Assembly (NCBI RefSeq): GCF_027853245.1
Contig: NZ_JAPTZM010000007.1
Reading direction: 5' to 3' (one strand)
DNA: 64,000 nt
Source of the DNA: Atlantibacter subterraneus
Lineage (GTDB): Bacteria; Pseudomonadota; Gammaproteobacteria; Enterobacterales; Enterobacteriaceae
Positions 52,122-61,725 of this stretch are shown piece by piece (the first letter of the stretch is position 1; the number at the start of each line of letters is the position of its first letter). Both the position numbers and the translations under genes were made by a program. The notes beneath the pieces are model-generated. The model did no database searches, was not told where the DNA came from, and saw only the letters and a list, made by a program, of their open reading frames with translations.

Positions 52122-53611
52122 TGACGCGCCTGTTTTATCTGCGCGCCGACGTCCTGTAAGCTGGCCTCAATACGTCCCAGCCAGTCAGGCTGGATAAACA
52201 GGCATTTTTGCTGATCGCTAAAGCGGCTGTGCTGCTGGTGCCATTCATTATCCAGCTCGTCTAACTGCTGCTTAATTTCCGCCGGAATGCCTTCCGCCAG
52301 CGCGCCGGGCAATGACAATCGGCTGGCCTGCAGGCTGACATCGCGGATCTGCAAATGCTGGCTGCCGTCTACGTCCAGATTGAGGATTTGCGCAAAGCCG
52401 ATACCGTTGAGTTTGCCGCGGATCTCCCCACCTTTTTGCAGCCACTGATCGAGCTGTTCGCGATTGATCGTGACGTGAATGACTTCCATATCATGGAGCT
52501 TGAGCGGTTTTTGCAACAGCAGCGTCAGTTCCGTCGCCTGCAAGGTTTCCGGCAGATGGTATTGCGGGCGGCGGCTGAACATCCCGCCCTGTTTCACCAC
52601 GGTCAGGGCGTTCCGGTCGCTCTTTTGCTGCTCCAGCTGCATCCTGCGCTGTTGAATAGCGCCGAGCTTTGTCAGCATCGCCTGCTGTTGCCAGGCGTGC
52701 CCGGTCATCAAAATTTCCATCTGCTGCTGCATCAGATTGCGGGCGGCGGCGTCATGCCACAGGCAGTCTTTAAGTAAAATCAGGTCGATGGGCGCGACGG
52801 CGCTGCGACCGCTAAAGAACGCGCAGGCCTGCAACAGGTGAATCGCTTTCTTCCAGCGTCGGTCCGAGACATAAGGCGCGTGCGGCTGGTTTTCCAGCTG
52901 TTGGCGCAGCAGGAAAACCAGTTCAAACACGTCGTCCGGTAGCGCGACATTGCCGATCTCTTTTTGCCACTGGGTAAATTCTTCATCGCTGATTTGCAGC
53001 GTAGCAGGCACCGGGTTTTCATTTTCGTCCTGCTGGCTAATCAGCATTGAGCGGAAGTTGCCTTTATCCTGGACTTTATCCAGCCACAGCCGGATTAGCA
53101 TCCGGTCGTACAGTGCTTCCAGGCTGTTATCCGCATCCGGCAGTTCGTTAGAGGCCGCCACCAGCAGACGCATGGGGATTTTTTCTTCGAACGCCCCGTT
53201 ACGAAAGCGGCGTTCGTTAATGGCAGTAAGTAGCGTGTTCAGGATAGCGGGCCCGGCTTTCCAGATTTCATCAAGAAACACGATTTCCGCTTCAGGAAGA
53301 TAGCCCTGGGTTAGCCGCTCATAACGTCCTTCATCCTTCAGCGCCTGGATAGACAGCGGGCCGAATACCTCTTCCGGCGTGGAGAAGCGGGTCATCAGAT
53401 ATTCAAAGGCGCGGGCATGTTCGAAGGCGAATTTCAGGCGGCGGGCGATCAGGCTTTTGGCGATGCCTGGCGGGCCTAACAGAAAAACGCTCTCGCCGCT
53501 TAACGCCGCCAGCAGACAAAGACGGATGGCGTGGCTGCGTTCGAAAAGCCCTTTTTCCAGTGCGGAGGCGAGCTTTGAAATTCTTTCAGCCAACAAATGG
53601 GGTTGAGCCAT
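52118..53611 (-). CDS. ravA: MoxR-family AAA+ ATPase RavA
   Basis: A 497-residue AAA+ protein of the MoxR family. Walker A is GPPGIAKS (residues 46-53) and Walker B VFLDEIWKAG near 110. The C-terminal LARA-type insertion that binds the lysine decarboxylase CadA in E. coli lies at about 330-430. Forms hexamers. It is the first gene of ravA-viaA and divergent from kup. Confidence 0.96.
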   Translation of the reverse strand: MAQPHLLAERISKLASALEKGLFERSHAIRLCLLAALSGESVFLLGPPGIAKSLIARRLKFAFEHARAFEYLMTRFSTPEEVFGPLSIQALKDEGRYERLTQGYLPEAEIVFLDEIWKAGPAILNTLLTAINERRFRNGAFEEKIPMRLLVAASNELPDADNSLEALYDRMLIRLWLDKVQDKGNFRSMLISQQDENENPVPATLQISDEEFTQWQKEIGNVALPDDVFELVFLLRQQLENQPHAPYVSDRRWKKAIHLLQACAFFSGRSAVAPIDLILLKDCLWHDAAARNLMQQQMEILMTGHAWQQQAMLTKLGAIQQRRMQLEQQKSDRNALTVVKQGGMFSRRPQYHLPETLQATELTLLLQKPLKLHDMEVIHVTINREQLDQWLQKGGEIRGKLNGIGFAQILNLDVDGSQHLQIRDVSLQASRLSLPGALAEGIPAEIKQQLDELDNEWHQQHSRFSDQQKCLFIQPDWLGRIEASLQDVGAQIKQARQ

Positions 53612-53866
53612 AATTAGTTTGCGTCCTTACCCTGAGGAAACGGCTTATGATGCAATTATATACCTGCATCCGCTAATCCAAAGTGATGAACAACGAGCAG
53701 TGAGGTTATCGTCAAAAAGGAGTACGAAGTTTAGGGGTATTTTTTTGACGTGGACAGGCTGGATTCCATTTAGGGGTACGATTTTGCCGTTAATCGTGCA
53801 TACTGTGCGCTTTTTGTGGGCCAAGGGACTAAGCACACATCTGTTTTCCAACCAAAAGATTAGTCT
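53612..53866. promoter_or_regulatory. ravA-kup divergent regulatory region with a direct repeat
   Basis: About 255 bases between the two start codons. The ten-base direct repeat TTTAGGGGTA occurs at 53730-53739 and 53769-53778, 39 bases apart. Promoter-like AT-rich stretches flank it, including CATACT at about 53808-53813 before kup. No known operator is recognised. Confidence 0.5.
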
Positions 53867-55735
53867 ATGAGCGCTGATAATAAGCAACCGCTGCCGGCAA
53901 TAACGCTTGCGGCAATCGGGGTGGTGTACGGCGATATCGGAACCAGCCCACTTTATACGTTAAGAGAATGCCTTTCCGGCCAGTTTGGTTTTGGCGTAGA
54001 GCGGGATGCCGTCTTTGGTTTCCTCTCCCTGATCTTTTGGCTGCTGATTTTAGTGGTTTCCATTAAATACCTGACTTTCGTGATGCGCGCCGACAACGCC
54101 GGTGAAGGCGGGATTTTGACGCTCATGTCGCTGGCGGGGCGCAATACGTCAGCCAAAGCGACATCCTGGCTGGTTATTCTCGGCCTGATTGGCGGCAGCT
54201 TCTTTTATGGCGAGGTGGTGATCACACCGGCTATCTCGGTGATGTCGGCTATCGAAGGTCTGGAAATTGCCGCACCGTCCCTTGACCCTTATATCGTGCC
54301 GCTGTCGATTATCGTCCTGACGCTGCTGTTTATGATCCAGAAGCACGGCACCGGCATGGTGGGCAAACTGTTTGCGCCGATTATGCTGGCCTGGTTTTTG
54401 ATTCTGGCGGTATTGGGCGTGCGCAGCATCATCGCCAACCCGGAGGTGCTGCACGCGTTAAACCCAATATGGGCGGTGCATTTCTTCGTGGAATATAAGA
54501 CCGTGTCTTTCTTTGCGCTGGGGGCGGTGGTGCTGTCGATTACCGGCGTTGAAGCGCTGTACGCCGACATGGGCCACTTCGGCAAACTGCCGATCCGCAT
54601 TGCATGGTTTAGCGTGGTGCTGCCTTCGCTGGTGCTGAACTACTTTGGCCAGGGCGCGCTGCTGCTGAAAACCCCGGAAGCGATTAAGAATCCGTTTTTT
54701 TTACTGGCACCCGACTGGGCGCTGATCCCGCTGTTGATTATCGCCACCCTGGCGACGGTTATCGCCTCGCAGGCGGTGATCTCCGGCGTGTTCTCGCTAA
54801 CGCGCCAGGCGGTGCGTCTGGGCTATTTATCGCCGATGCGCATCATTCACACCTCGGAAATGGAATCCGGGCAGATCTACATCCCCGCTATTAACTGGAT
54901 GCTCTATTTCGCGGTAGTGATTGTGATCGTTAGCTTTGAACACTCCAGTAACCTGGCGGCGGCCTACGGTATCGCGGTCACCGGCACCATGGTGTTAACC
55001 TCGATTCTGTTTACCACCGTCGCCAATAAGAACTGGCACTGGAGCAAGATCCTGCTTGGGGTCATGTTCATCGGGTTTATGTGTATCGACGTGTCGCTGT
55101 TCACGGCTAACCTGTCCAAACTGCTGTCCGGTGGCTGGCTACCGCTGACGTTAGGCCTGGTGATGTTTATCATTATGACCACCTGGAAAAGCGAGCGCTT
55201 CCGCCTGCTGCGCCGGATGCATGAGCACGGTAACTCCCTGGAAGCGATGATCGCCTCGCTGGAAAAATCCCCGCCGGTGCGCGTGCCGGGCACGGCGGTG
55301 TACATGTCCAGGGCGCTGAACGTTATCCCTTTCGCGCTACTGCATAACCTTAAGCACAACAAGGTGCTGCATGAGCGCGTGATCCTGCTGACCCTGCGTA
55401 CTGAAGATGCGCCTTACGTCCACAACGTGCGCCGCGTGGCCATCGAACAGCTGTCGCCCACTTTCTGGCGCGTGGTGGCCAGTTACGGCTGGCGCGAAAC
55501 GCCGAATGTAGAAGAGGTGTTTCATCGCTGTGGGCTGGAAGGGCTGAGCTGCCGAATGATGGAAACGTCGTTCTTTATGTCCCACGAGTCGCTGATTATC
55601 GGCAAGCGTCCCTGGTACCTGCGCCTGCGCGGTAAGCTATTCATGCTATTGCAGCGTAACGCGCTGCGCGCCCCCGACCAGTTTGAGATCCCGCCAAACC
55701 GGGTGATCGAACTCGGTACTCAGGTCGAAATTTAA
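53867..55735 (+). CDS. kup: Low-affinity potassium transporter Kup (TrkD)
   Basis: A 622-residue K+ uptake protein of the KUP/HAK/KT family with 12 TM segments (about 1-450) and a C-terminal cytoplasmic domain. The signature GVVYGDIGTSPLYTLRE in TM1 is perfect and GGSFFYGEVVITPAISVMSA follows. It imports K+ with protons, mainly at low pH or under osmotic stress. Monocistronic, with a strong terminator. Confidence 0.97.
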   Translation: MSADNKQPLPAITLAAIGVVYGDIGTSPLYTLRECLSGQFGFGVERDAVFGFLSLIFWLLILVVSIKYLTFVMRADNAGEGGILTLMSLAGRNTSAKATSWLVILGLIGGSFFYGEVVITPAISVMSAIEGLEIAAPSLDPYIVPLSIIVLTLLFMIQKHGTGMVGKLFAPIMLAWFLILAVLGVRSIIANPEVLHALNPIWAVHFFVEYKTVSFFALGAVVLSITGVEALYADMGHFGKLPIRIAWFSVVLPSLVLNYFGQGALLLKTPEAIKNPFFLLAPDWALIPLLIIATLATVIASQAVISGVFSLTRQAVRLGYLSPMRIIHTSEMESGQIYIPAINWMLYFAVVIVIVSFEHSSNLAAAYGIAVTGTMVLTSILFTTVANKNWHWSKILLGVMFIGFMCIDVSLFTANLSKLLSGGWLPLTLGLVMFIIMTTWKSERFRLLRRMHEHGNSLEAMIASLEKSPPVRVPGTAVYMSRALNVIPFALLHNLKHNKVLHERVILLTLRTEDAPYVHNVRRVAIEQLSPTFWRVVASYGWRETPNVEEVFHRCGLEGLSCRMMETSFFMSHESLIIGKRPWYLRLRGKLFMLLQRNALRAPDQFEIPPNRVIELGTQVEI

Positions 55736-55741
55736 TTTCCC

Positions 55742-55775
55742 AACGCCTCTTCTGTGAAGGGGCGTTTTTCTTTTT
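55742..55775 (+). terminator. Intrinsic terminator after kup
   Basis: AACGCCTCTTC (55742-55752), TGT loop, GAAGGGGCGTT (55756-55766), 11 pairs with one G-U, then TTTCTTTTT. It lies 6 bases after the kup stop. Confidence 0.92.
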
Positions 55776-55795
55776 GCCGTCCTGCAACAAACGTG

Positions 55796-55890
55796 AGCGA
55801 AACGTTTCGATAGCGATCACATTTCTATAACGCGCCGATTGTTTCCTGTTCGCCTTCTTCACTACACTGCAATCAGCGAAACGTTTCGCT
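55796..55890 (+). promoter_or_regulatory. rbs promoter with two RbsR operators and a CRP site
   Basis: The perfect palindrome AGCGAAACGTTTCGCT (55875-55890) is the RbsR operator just before rbsD. A second copy, AGCGAAACGTTTCGAT (55796-55811), lies 79 bases upstream. A -35 TTGTTT (55839-55844) and -10 TACACT (55863-55868) predict transcription start near 55875, inside the proximal operator. A CRP-like site, TTCGA-6-TCACA (55806-55821), is then centred near -61.5 and overlaps the distal operator. Confidence 0.8.
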
Positions 55891-55904
55891 AGTGGAGCAA
55901 AGAC

Positions 55905-56324
55905 ATGAAAAAAGGCACCGTTTTAAATGCTGACATCTCTCGGGTCATCTCACGTCTCGGTCATACCGATACGGTTGTTGTGTGTGATGCCGGGCTGCCC
56001 ATCCCGAAAACGACTGAGCGTGTCGATCTGGCGCTGACTCAGGGCGTCCCCACCTTTATGCAGGTGTTGGATGTGGTAACTACCGAGATGCAGGTTGAAG
56101 CGGCGATCCTTGCGCAGGAAATTAAACAACACAATCCGCAGCTCCACGAAACGTTGCTCGGCCACATTGAGCAACTGCAACAACACCAGGGAAACACCAT
56201 TGAAATTCGTTACATCACGCATGAACAGTTCAAAGTAAATACCGCTGCCAGCCAGGCGGTCATTCGCAGCGGGGAGTGCTCCCCGTATGCGAATATTATT
56301 CTCTGTGCCGGCGTAACGTTCTGA
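55905..56324 (+). CDS. rbsD: D-ribose pyranase RbsD
   Basis: A 139-residue mutarotase-like protein that interconverts pyranose and furanose forms of ribose so RbsK can use it. The active-site H20 in SRLGHTD and D28 in VCDAGLPIP are intact. Forms a decamer in E. coli. First gene of rbsDACBKR; rbsA follows 7 bases later. Confidence 0.97.
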   Translation: MKKGTVLNADISRVISRLGHTDTVVVCDAGLPIPKTTERVDLALTQGVPTFMQVLDVVTTEMQVEAAILAQEIKQHNPQLHETLLGHIEQLQQHQGNTIEIRYITHEQFKVNTAASQAVIRSGECSPYANIILCAGVTF

Positions 56325-56331
56325 GGCCGAC

Positions 56332-57834
56332 ATGGACGCATTACTGCAACTCAAGGGGATTGATAAGTCATTCCCCGGTGTGAAAGCCCTCTCCGGCGCG
56401 GCGCTGAATGTCTATTCAGGCCGCGTTATGGCATTGGTTGGCGAAAACGGTGCCGGTAAATCCACCATGATGAAAGTGCTGACCGGCATCTATCAACGCG
56501 ATGCCGGCTCGCTGAAATGGCTGGGACAAGAGACCACGTTTACCGGTCCGAAATCGTCTCAGGAAGCGGGCATCGGCATTATCCACCAGGAACTCAACCT
56601 TATCCCGCAACTGACCATTGCGGAAAACATCTTCCTGGGCCGCGAATTCGTTAACCGGTTTGGCAAAATCGACTGGAAAACCATGTATGCCGAAGCCGAC
56701 AAACTGCTCGCCAGACTCAATCTGCGCTTTAACAGCCACCGGCTGGTGGGCGAGCTGTCTATCGGCGATCAGCAGATGGTGGAGATCGCCAAGGTGCTGA
56801 GCTTTGAATCCAAAGTCATCATCATGGATGAACCTACCGACGCGCTGACGGATACCGAAACCGAGTCGCTGTTCCGCGTGATCCGGGAGCTAAAAGCCCA
56901 GGGCCGCGGCATTGTGTATATCTCTCACCGCATGAAAGAGATTTTTGAGATCTGTGATGACGTTACCGTGTTCCGCGACGGGCAATTTATTGCCGAACGC
57001 GAGGTGGCGACGCTGACCGAAGATACGCTGATTGAAATGATGGTGGGCCGCAAGCTGGAAGACCAGTATCCACATCTGGACAAAACGCCGGGCGAGGTGC
57101 GGCTGAAGGTCGATAACCTGTGCGGGCCTGGCGTCAACAATGTCTCCTTTAGCTTACGCAAAGGGGAGATCCTTGGCGTAGCCGGGCTGATGGGCGCAGG
57201 GCGTACCGAGCTGATGAAAGTGCTGTACGGCGCGCTGCCGCGCACCAGCGGCTACGTCACGCTCGACGGCCACGAAGTGGTAACCCGCTCGCCGCAGGAC
57301 GGCCTGGCAAACGGCATCGTGTATATCTCAGAAGACCGTAAGCGCGATGGCTTAGTGCTGGGCATGTCGGTGAAAGAAAATATGTCCCTGACCGCGCTGC
57401 GTTATTTCAGCCGCAGCGGCGGTGGCCTGAAACATCAGGACGAGCAGCAGGCGGTCAGCGATTTTATCCGGCTGTTTAACGTCAAAACCCCGTCCATGGA
57501 TCAGGCGATCGGCCTGCTCTCCGGCGGTAATCAGCAGAAAGTGGCGATTGCCCGCGGCCTGATGACCCGCCCGAAAGTGCTGATCCTCGATGAACCGACG
57601 CGCGGCGTCGACGTGGGTGCCAAGAAAGAGATTTACCAGTTAATCAACCAGTTCAAAGCTGATGGCTTAAGCATCATTCTGGTCTCGTCTGAGATGCCGG
57701 AAGTGTTGGGCATGAGCGATCGCATCATGGTGATGCACGAGGGGCATCTCGGCGGTGAATTCACGCGCGAGCAGGCCACTCAGGAAGTGCTGATGGCGGC
57801 GGCTGTTGGCAAGCTAAACCGCGCAGGAGTATGA
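56332..57834 (+). CDS. rbsA: Ribose ABC transporter ATPase RbsA
   Basis: A 500-residue sugar-type ABC ATPase with two nucleotide-binding domains fused. The first has Walker A GENGAGKST and DEPTDAL; the second has the degenerate Walker A GLMGAGRTE, with LSGGNQQK and LDEPTRGVDVGAK, as is usual for this subfamily. It powers RbsC. Its stop lies 2 bases before the rbsC start. Confidence 0.98.
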   Translation: MDALLQLKGIDKSFPGVKALSGAALNVYSGRVMALVGENGAGKSTMMKVLTGIYQRDAGSLKWLGQETTFTGPKSSQEAGIGIIHQELNLIPQLTIAENIFLGREFVNRFGKIDWKTMYAEADKLLARLNLRFNSHRLVGELSIGDQQMVEIAKVLSFESKVIIMDEPTDALTDTETESLFRVIRELKAQGRGIVYISHRMKEIFEICDDVTVFRDGQFIAEREVATLTEDTLIEMMVGRKLEDQYPHLDKTPGEVRLKVDNLCGPGVNNVSFSLRKGEILGVAGLMGAGRTELMKVLYGALPRTSGYVTLDGHEVVTRSPQDGLANGIVYISEDRKRDGLVLGMSVKENMSLTALRYFSRSGGGLKHQDEQQAVSDFIRLFNVKTPSMDQAIGLLSGGNQQKVAIARGLMTRPKVLILDEPTRGVDVGAKKEIYQLINQFKADGLSIILVSSEMPEVLGMSDRIMVMHEGHLGGEFTREQATQEVLMAAAVGKLNRAGV

Positions 57835-57836
57835 CA

Positions 57837-58802
57837 ATGAGTTCCCAGACTATCACTGGCCGTCGCTATTTCACCAAAGCGTGGCTGCTAGAGCAAAAAT
57901 CGCTGATTGCCCTGCTGGTGCTCATTGCGGTGGTTTCCACCATGAGCCCGAACTTCTTTACCGTGAATAACCTGTTCAACATTCTCCAGCAAACGTCGGT
58001 CAACGCCATTATGGCGGTAGGCATGACGCTGGTTATCCTCACCTCGGGTATCGATCTGTCCGTCGGTTCCCTGCTGGCGTTAACCGGCGCGGTCGCCGCC
58101 TCAATTGTCGGGCTGGAAGTGAACGCGCTGGTGGCGGTGGCGGGCGCGTTGGCGCTTGGCGCGGCGATTGGCGGTGTGACTGGCGTAGTGGTCGCAAAAG
58201 GGCGTGTGCAGGCATTTATCGCCACGCTGGTGATGATGCTGCTACTGCGCGGCGTCACCATGGTGTACACCGACGGTAGCCCGATTAATACCGGGTTCTC
58301 TGACAATGCCGATCTGTTTGGCTGGTTCGGCATTGGCCGCCCGCTGGGCATCCCGACGCCGGTGTGGATCATGGCGGTAGTCTTCCTTGCCGCCTGGTAT
58401 ATGCTGCATCACACCCGTCTGGGCCGTTATATCTATGCGCTGGGCGGTAACGAAGCGGCGACGCGCCTGTCAGGCATCAGCGTCAATAAAGTCAAAATCA
58501 TCGTTTATTCGCTGTCCGGCATGCTGGCCGCGCTGGCGGGTGTGATCGAAGTGGCGCGTCTGTCTTCCGCGCAGCCGACCGCTGGTACCGGCTATGAGCT
58601 GGACGCCATCGCGGCGGTGGTGCTGGGCGGTACCAGCCTGGCGGGCGGTAAAGGCCGTATTGTGGGTACGCTGATCGGTGCGCTGATCCTCGGCTTCCTG
58701 AACAACGGACTGAATTTATTAGGTGTTTCTTCCTATTACCAGATGATCGTTAAAGCAGTCGTCATTCTGCTGGCGGTACTGGTAGACAACAAAAAGCAGT
58801 AA
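57837..58802 (+). CDS. rbsC: Ribose ABC transporter permease RbsC
   Basis: A 321-residue inner-membrane permease with about ten TM segments. Two ATGs lie close together (57831 and 57837). AGGAG is only 1 base from the first but 7 from the second, and the second gives the E. coli length, so I start at 57837. The cytoplasmic loop NEAATRLSGISVNKVK carries the EAA-like contact with RbsA. Third gene of the rbs operon. Confidence 0.95.
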   Translation: MSSQTITGRRYFTKAWLLEQKSLIALLVLIAVVSTMSPNFFTVNNLFNILQQTSVNAIMAVGMTLVILTSGIDLSVGSLLALTGAVAASIVGLEVNALVAVAGALALGAAIGGVTGVVVAKGRVQAFIATLVMMLLLRGVTMVYTDGSPINTGFSDNADLFGWFGIGRPLGIPTPVWIMAVVFLAAWYMLHHTRLGRYIYALGGNEAATRLSGISVNKVKIIVYSLSGMLAALAGVIEVARLSSAQPTAGTGYELDAIAAVVLGGTSLAGGKGRIVGTLIGALILGFLNNGLNLLGVSSYYQMIVKAVVILLAVLVDNKKQ

Positions 58803-58828
58803 CTGATTACTCTACAGGACATCTGACT

Positions 58829-59716
58829 ATGAACATGAAAAAACTGGCTACCCTGGTTTCTGCTGTTGCATTAAGCGCCACCGTGAGCGCCAACGCCATG
58901 GCGAAAGATACAATCGCGCTGGTTATCTCCACGCTGAATAACCCGTTCTTTGTGTCATTAAAAGATGGCGCGCAGAAAGAAGCCGATAAGCTGGGGTATA
59001 ACCTGGTGGTGCTGGATTCCCAGAACAACCCGGCTAAAGAGCTTGCCAACGTTCAGGATCTGACCGTTCGCGGAACGAAATTACTGCTGATCAACCCAAC
59101 CGATTCTGACGCAGTGGGTAACGCCGTGAAGATGGCGAACCAGGCGAAAATTCCGGTGATCACGCTGGACCGTATGGCCTCTAAAGGCGACGTAGTCAGC
59201 CACGTAGCGTCTGATAACGTGGCAGGCGGCAAAATGGCCGGCGACTTCATCGCTAAAAAACTGGGTGAGGGCGCGAAAGTGATCGAGCTGCAGGGTATCG
59301 CAGGCGCTTCTGCGGCACGCGAGCGTGGTGAAGGCTTTAAGCAGGCCACTGCGGCCCATAAATTTACCGTGCTGGCGAGCCAGCCGGCTGACTTCGACCG
59401 CACCAAGGGCCTGAACGTGATGCAAAACCTGCTGACCGCGCATCCGGACGTGCAGGCTGTGTTTGCCCAGAACGATGAAATGGCGCTGGGCGCACTGCGC
59501 GCGCTGCAAACCGCCGGTAAATCCGACGTGCTGGTGGTGGGTTTTGATGGCACCGCCGACGGCGTAAAAGCGGTTGAAGGCGGCAAATTAGGCGCAACCG
59601 TGGCGCAAATGGCCGACCAGATTGGCGTTATCGGTGTGGAAACTGCGGATAAAGTGCTGAAAGGCGAAAAAGTTGAGAAGCAAATCCCGGTTGAGCTGAA
59701 GCTGGTTACCAAATAA
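58829..59716 (+). CDS. rbsB: Periplasmic ribose-binding protein RbsB
   Basis: A 295-residue periplasmic binding protein for D-ribose, delivering it to RbsAC and to the chemoreceptor Trg. The signal peptide is about 25 residues, MNMKKLATLV to ANAMAKD. Two Rossmann-like lobes with ribose contacts are expected in STLNNPFF, ASDNVAG, GASAARERGEG and FAQNDEM. It lies 26 bases after rbsC. Confidence 0.98.
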   Translation: MNMKKLATLVSAVALSATVSANAMAKDTIALVISTLNNPFFVSLKDGAQKEADKLGYNLVVLDSQNNPAKELANVQDLTVRGTKLLLINPTDSDAVGNAVKMANQAKIPVITLDRMASKGDVVSHVASDNVAGGKMAGDFIAKKLGEGAKVIELQGIAGASAARERGEGFKQATAAHKFTVLASQPADFDRTKGLNVMQNLLTAHPDVQAVFAQNDEMALGALRALQTAGKSDVLVVGFDGTADGVKAVEGGKLGATVAQMADQIGVIGVETADKVLKGEKVEKQIPVELKLVTK

Positions 59717-59754
59717 TCCGGACGTTACATAAAGTAATAAGAAAAGCAGGGCAC

Positions 59755-59783
59755 CGCGCCACCCACTCGGGTGGCGCATTTTG
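59755..59783 (+). terminator. rbsB-rbsK hairpin, attenuator-like
   Basis: GCGCCACCC / GGGTGGCGC with an ACTC loop, followed by ATTTTG. It lies just before rbsK. A weak terminator here would make the binding protein more abundant than kinase and repressor, as often seen in ABC operons. Confidence 0.65.
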
Positions 59784-59797
59784 ACTGGAACCCGAAA

Positions 59798-60727
59798 ATG
59801 AAGACTACTGGCAAGCTGGTTGTTCTGGGCAGTATCAATGCCGATCATATCCTTAATCTTGAATCCTTCCCGCAGCCGGGTGAAACCCTGACCGGCAGCC
59901 AGTACCAGGTGGCTTTTGGCGGTAAAGGCGCGAATCAGGCAGTTGCCGCCGGGCGTAGCGGCGCGGATATCGCGTTTATCGCCTGCGTGGGCGATGACGA
60001 TACCGGGCGTCGGGTCTGTACCCAGTTAGCCAGCGATAATATTGATATCTCGCCGGTGGAAACCATTGAAGGTGAATCCACGGGCGTGGCGCTCATTTTC
60101 GTTAACGCGGAAGGTGAGAACGTCATTGGCATCAGCGCCGGGGCCAACAGCGCGCTGACGCCGCAACGCGTTACCGCGCGGCACGATCTTATTGCCCAGG
60201 CTTCCGCGCTGTTAATGCAGCTGGAATCGCCGGTGGAAAGCGTGGTGGCCGCCGCGAAAATCGCCCATCAGAATAACACGACCGTGATCCTCAACCCGGC
60301 TCCGGCACGCGAGTTGTCTGACGAACTGCTGAGCCTGGTCGATATCATCACCCCCAATGAAACCGAAGCAGAAAAGCTAACCGGCGTGAAGGTCGCAACT
60401 GATGAGGATGCCGCACAGGCGGCTAAGCGGTTACACGATAAAGGCATCGGCACGGTGATCATCACCTTAGGCAGCCGTGGCGTATGGGCCAGCCGTGACG
60501 GCCAGGGGCAGCGCATACCGGGCTTTAAAGTTAATGCCGTGGATACCATTGCCGCAGGCGATACGTTTAATGGCGCGTTAGTCACCGCTTTACTGGAAGA
60601 AAAACCGCTGCCGGACGCGATTCGCTTCGCCCATGCCGCTGCGGCTATCGCCGTGACCCGGCGCGGCGCACAGCCTTCCGTTCCTTGGCGTCATGAGATC
60701 GACGATTTCTTACAACAGCAGGGGTAA
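59798..60727 (+). CDS. rbsK: Ribokinase RbsK
   Basis: A 309-residue pfkB-family kinase forming ribose-5-phosphate from ribose and ATP. Signature 1 GGKGANQAVAAGRSG and signature 2 DTIAAGDTFNGA, with the catalytic aspartate, are intact. The ATG at 59798 gives the E. coli length; a preceding in-frame ATG would place the start within the hairpin. It is followed 3 bases later by rbsR. Confidence 0.97.
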   Translation: MKTTGKLVVLGSINADHILNLESFPQPGETLTGSQYQVAFGGKGANQAVAAGRSGADIAFIACVGDDDTGRRVCTQLASDNIDISPVETIEGESTGVALIFVNAEGENVIGISAGANSALTPQRVTARHDLIAQASALLMQLESPVESVVAAAKIAHQNNTTVILNPAPARELSDELLSLVDIITPNETEAEKLTGVKVATDEDAAQAAKRLHDKGIGTVIITLGSRGVWASRDGQGQRIPGFKVNAVDTIAAGDTFNGALVTALLEEKPLPDAIRFAHAAAAIAVTRRGAQPSVPWRHEIDDFLQQQG

Positions 60728-60730
60728 CGC

Positions 60731-61723
60731 TTGGCGACGATGAAGGATGTTGCTCGCCTGGCGGGCGTTTCCACCTCTACGGTTTCACACGTCATTAATA
60801 ACGATCGCTTCGTGAGCGAAGCGATTCGTTTAAAAGTGAATGACGCGGTAAAAACCCTGAACTATGCCCCTTCGGCGCTGGCGCGCAGCCTGAAGCTCAA
60901 CCAGACCCGCACCATCGGGATGCTGATCACCGCCAGTAGCAACCCCTTCTTCTCAGAAATCGTCCGCGGCGTGGAGCGCAGCTGCTTTGAGCGCGGCTAC
61001 AGCCTGGTGCTGTGCAATACCGAAGGCGACGAACAGCGTATGAACAGCAATCTGGAAACGCTGATGCAAAAGCGCGTTGATGGACTATTGCTGTTATGTA
61101 CCGAAACGCACCAGCCGTCCGCCGAAATCATGACGCGTTATCCTTCTATCCCTACCGTGATGATGGACTGGGCGCCCTTCGACGGCGACAGCGATCTGAT
61201 CCAGGATAACTCGCTGCTGGGTGGTGAAATCGCGACTCAGCATCTGATTGATAAAGGCTATCGCCGCATCGCCTGTATTACCGGGCCGCTGGATAAAACC
61301 CCGTCGCGCCTGCGGCTGGACGGCTATCGTAATGCGATGGCGCGCGCCGGGCTGGTCATTCCTGACGGCTATGAGATCACTGGCGACTTTGAGTTTTCCA
61401 GCGGATTTAGCGCTATGAACGCCCTGCTGGCATTACCCCAGCGTCCCGAGGCGGTGTTTACCGGCAACGATGCGATGGCGGTGGGCGCATATCAGGCGCT
61501 GTATCAGGCCGGGCTGAGCATTCCGAAAGATATGGCGCTGGTGGGGTATGACGATATTGAACTCGCGCGCTATATGACGCCACCGCTGACTACCGTTCAT
61601 CAACCAAAAGATGAACTGGGTGAGCTGGCTATTGATGTGCTGATCCATCGCATGGCGCAGCCGGGGCTTGCCCAGCAGCGCCTGCAACTCACGCCGGAGC
61701 TGATCGCGCGCGGCTCGTCTTGA
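60731..61723 (+). CDS. rbsR: LacI-family repressor RbsR
   Basis: A 330-residue regulator: LacI-type helix-turn-helix (MKDVARLAGVSTSTVSHVIN) and a periplasmic-binding-like ligand domain. It represses rbs until ribose binds; in E. coli it also affects purine genes. The start is TTG at 60731 (MATMKDV), as in E. coli, 3 bases after rbsK. Its stop lies 2 bases before the hsrA stop, with no terminator between. Confidence 0.95.
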   Translation: MATMKDVARLAGVSTSTVSHVINNDRFVSEAIRLKVNDAVKTLNYAPSALARSLKLNQTRTIGMLITASSNPFFSEIVRGVERSCFERGYSLVLCNTEGDEQRMNSNLETLMQKRVDGLLLLCTETHQPSAEIMTRYPSIPTVMMDWAPFDGDSDLIQDNSLLGGEIATQHLIDKGYRRIACITGPLDKTPSRLRLDGYRNAMARAGLVIPDGYEITGDFEFSSGFSAMNALLALPQRPEAVFTGNDAMAVGAYQALYQAGLSIPKDMALVGYDDIELARYMTPPLTTVHQPKDELGELAIDVLIHRMAQPGLAQQRLQLTPELIARGSS

Positions 61724-61725
61724 GC

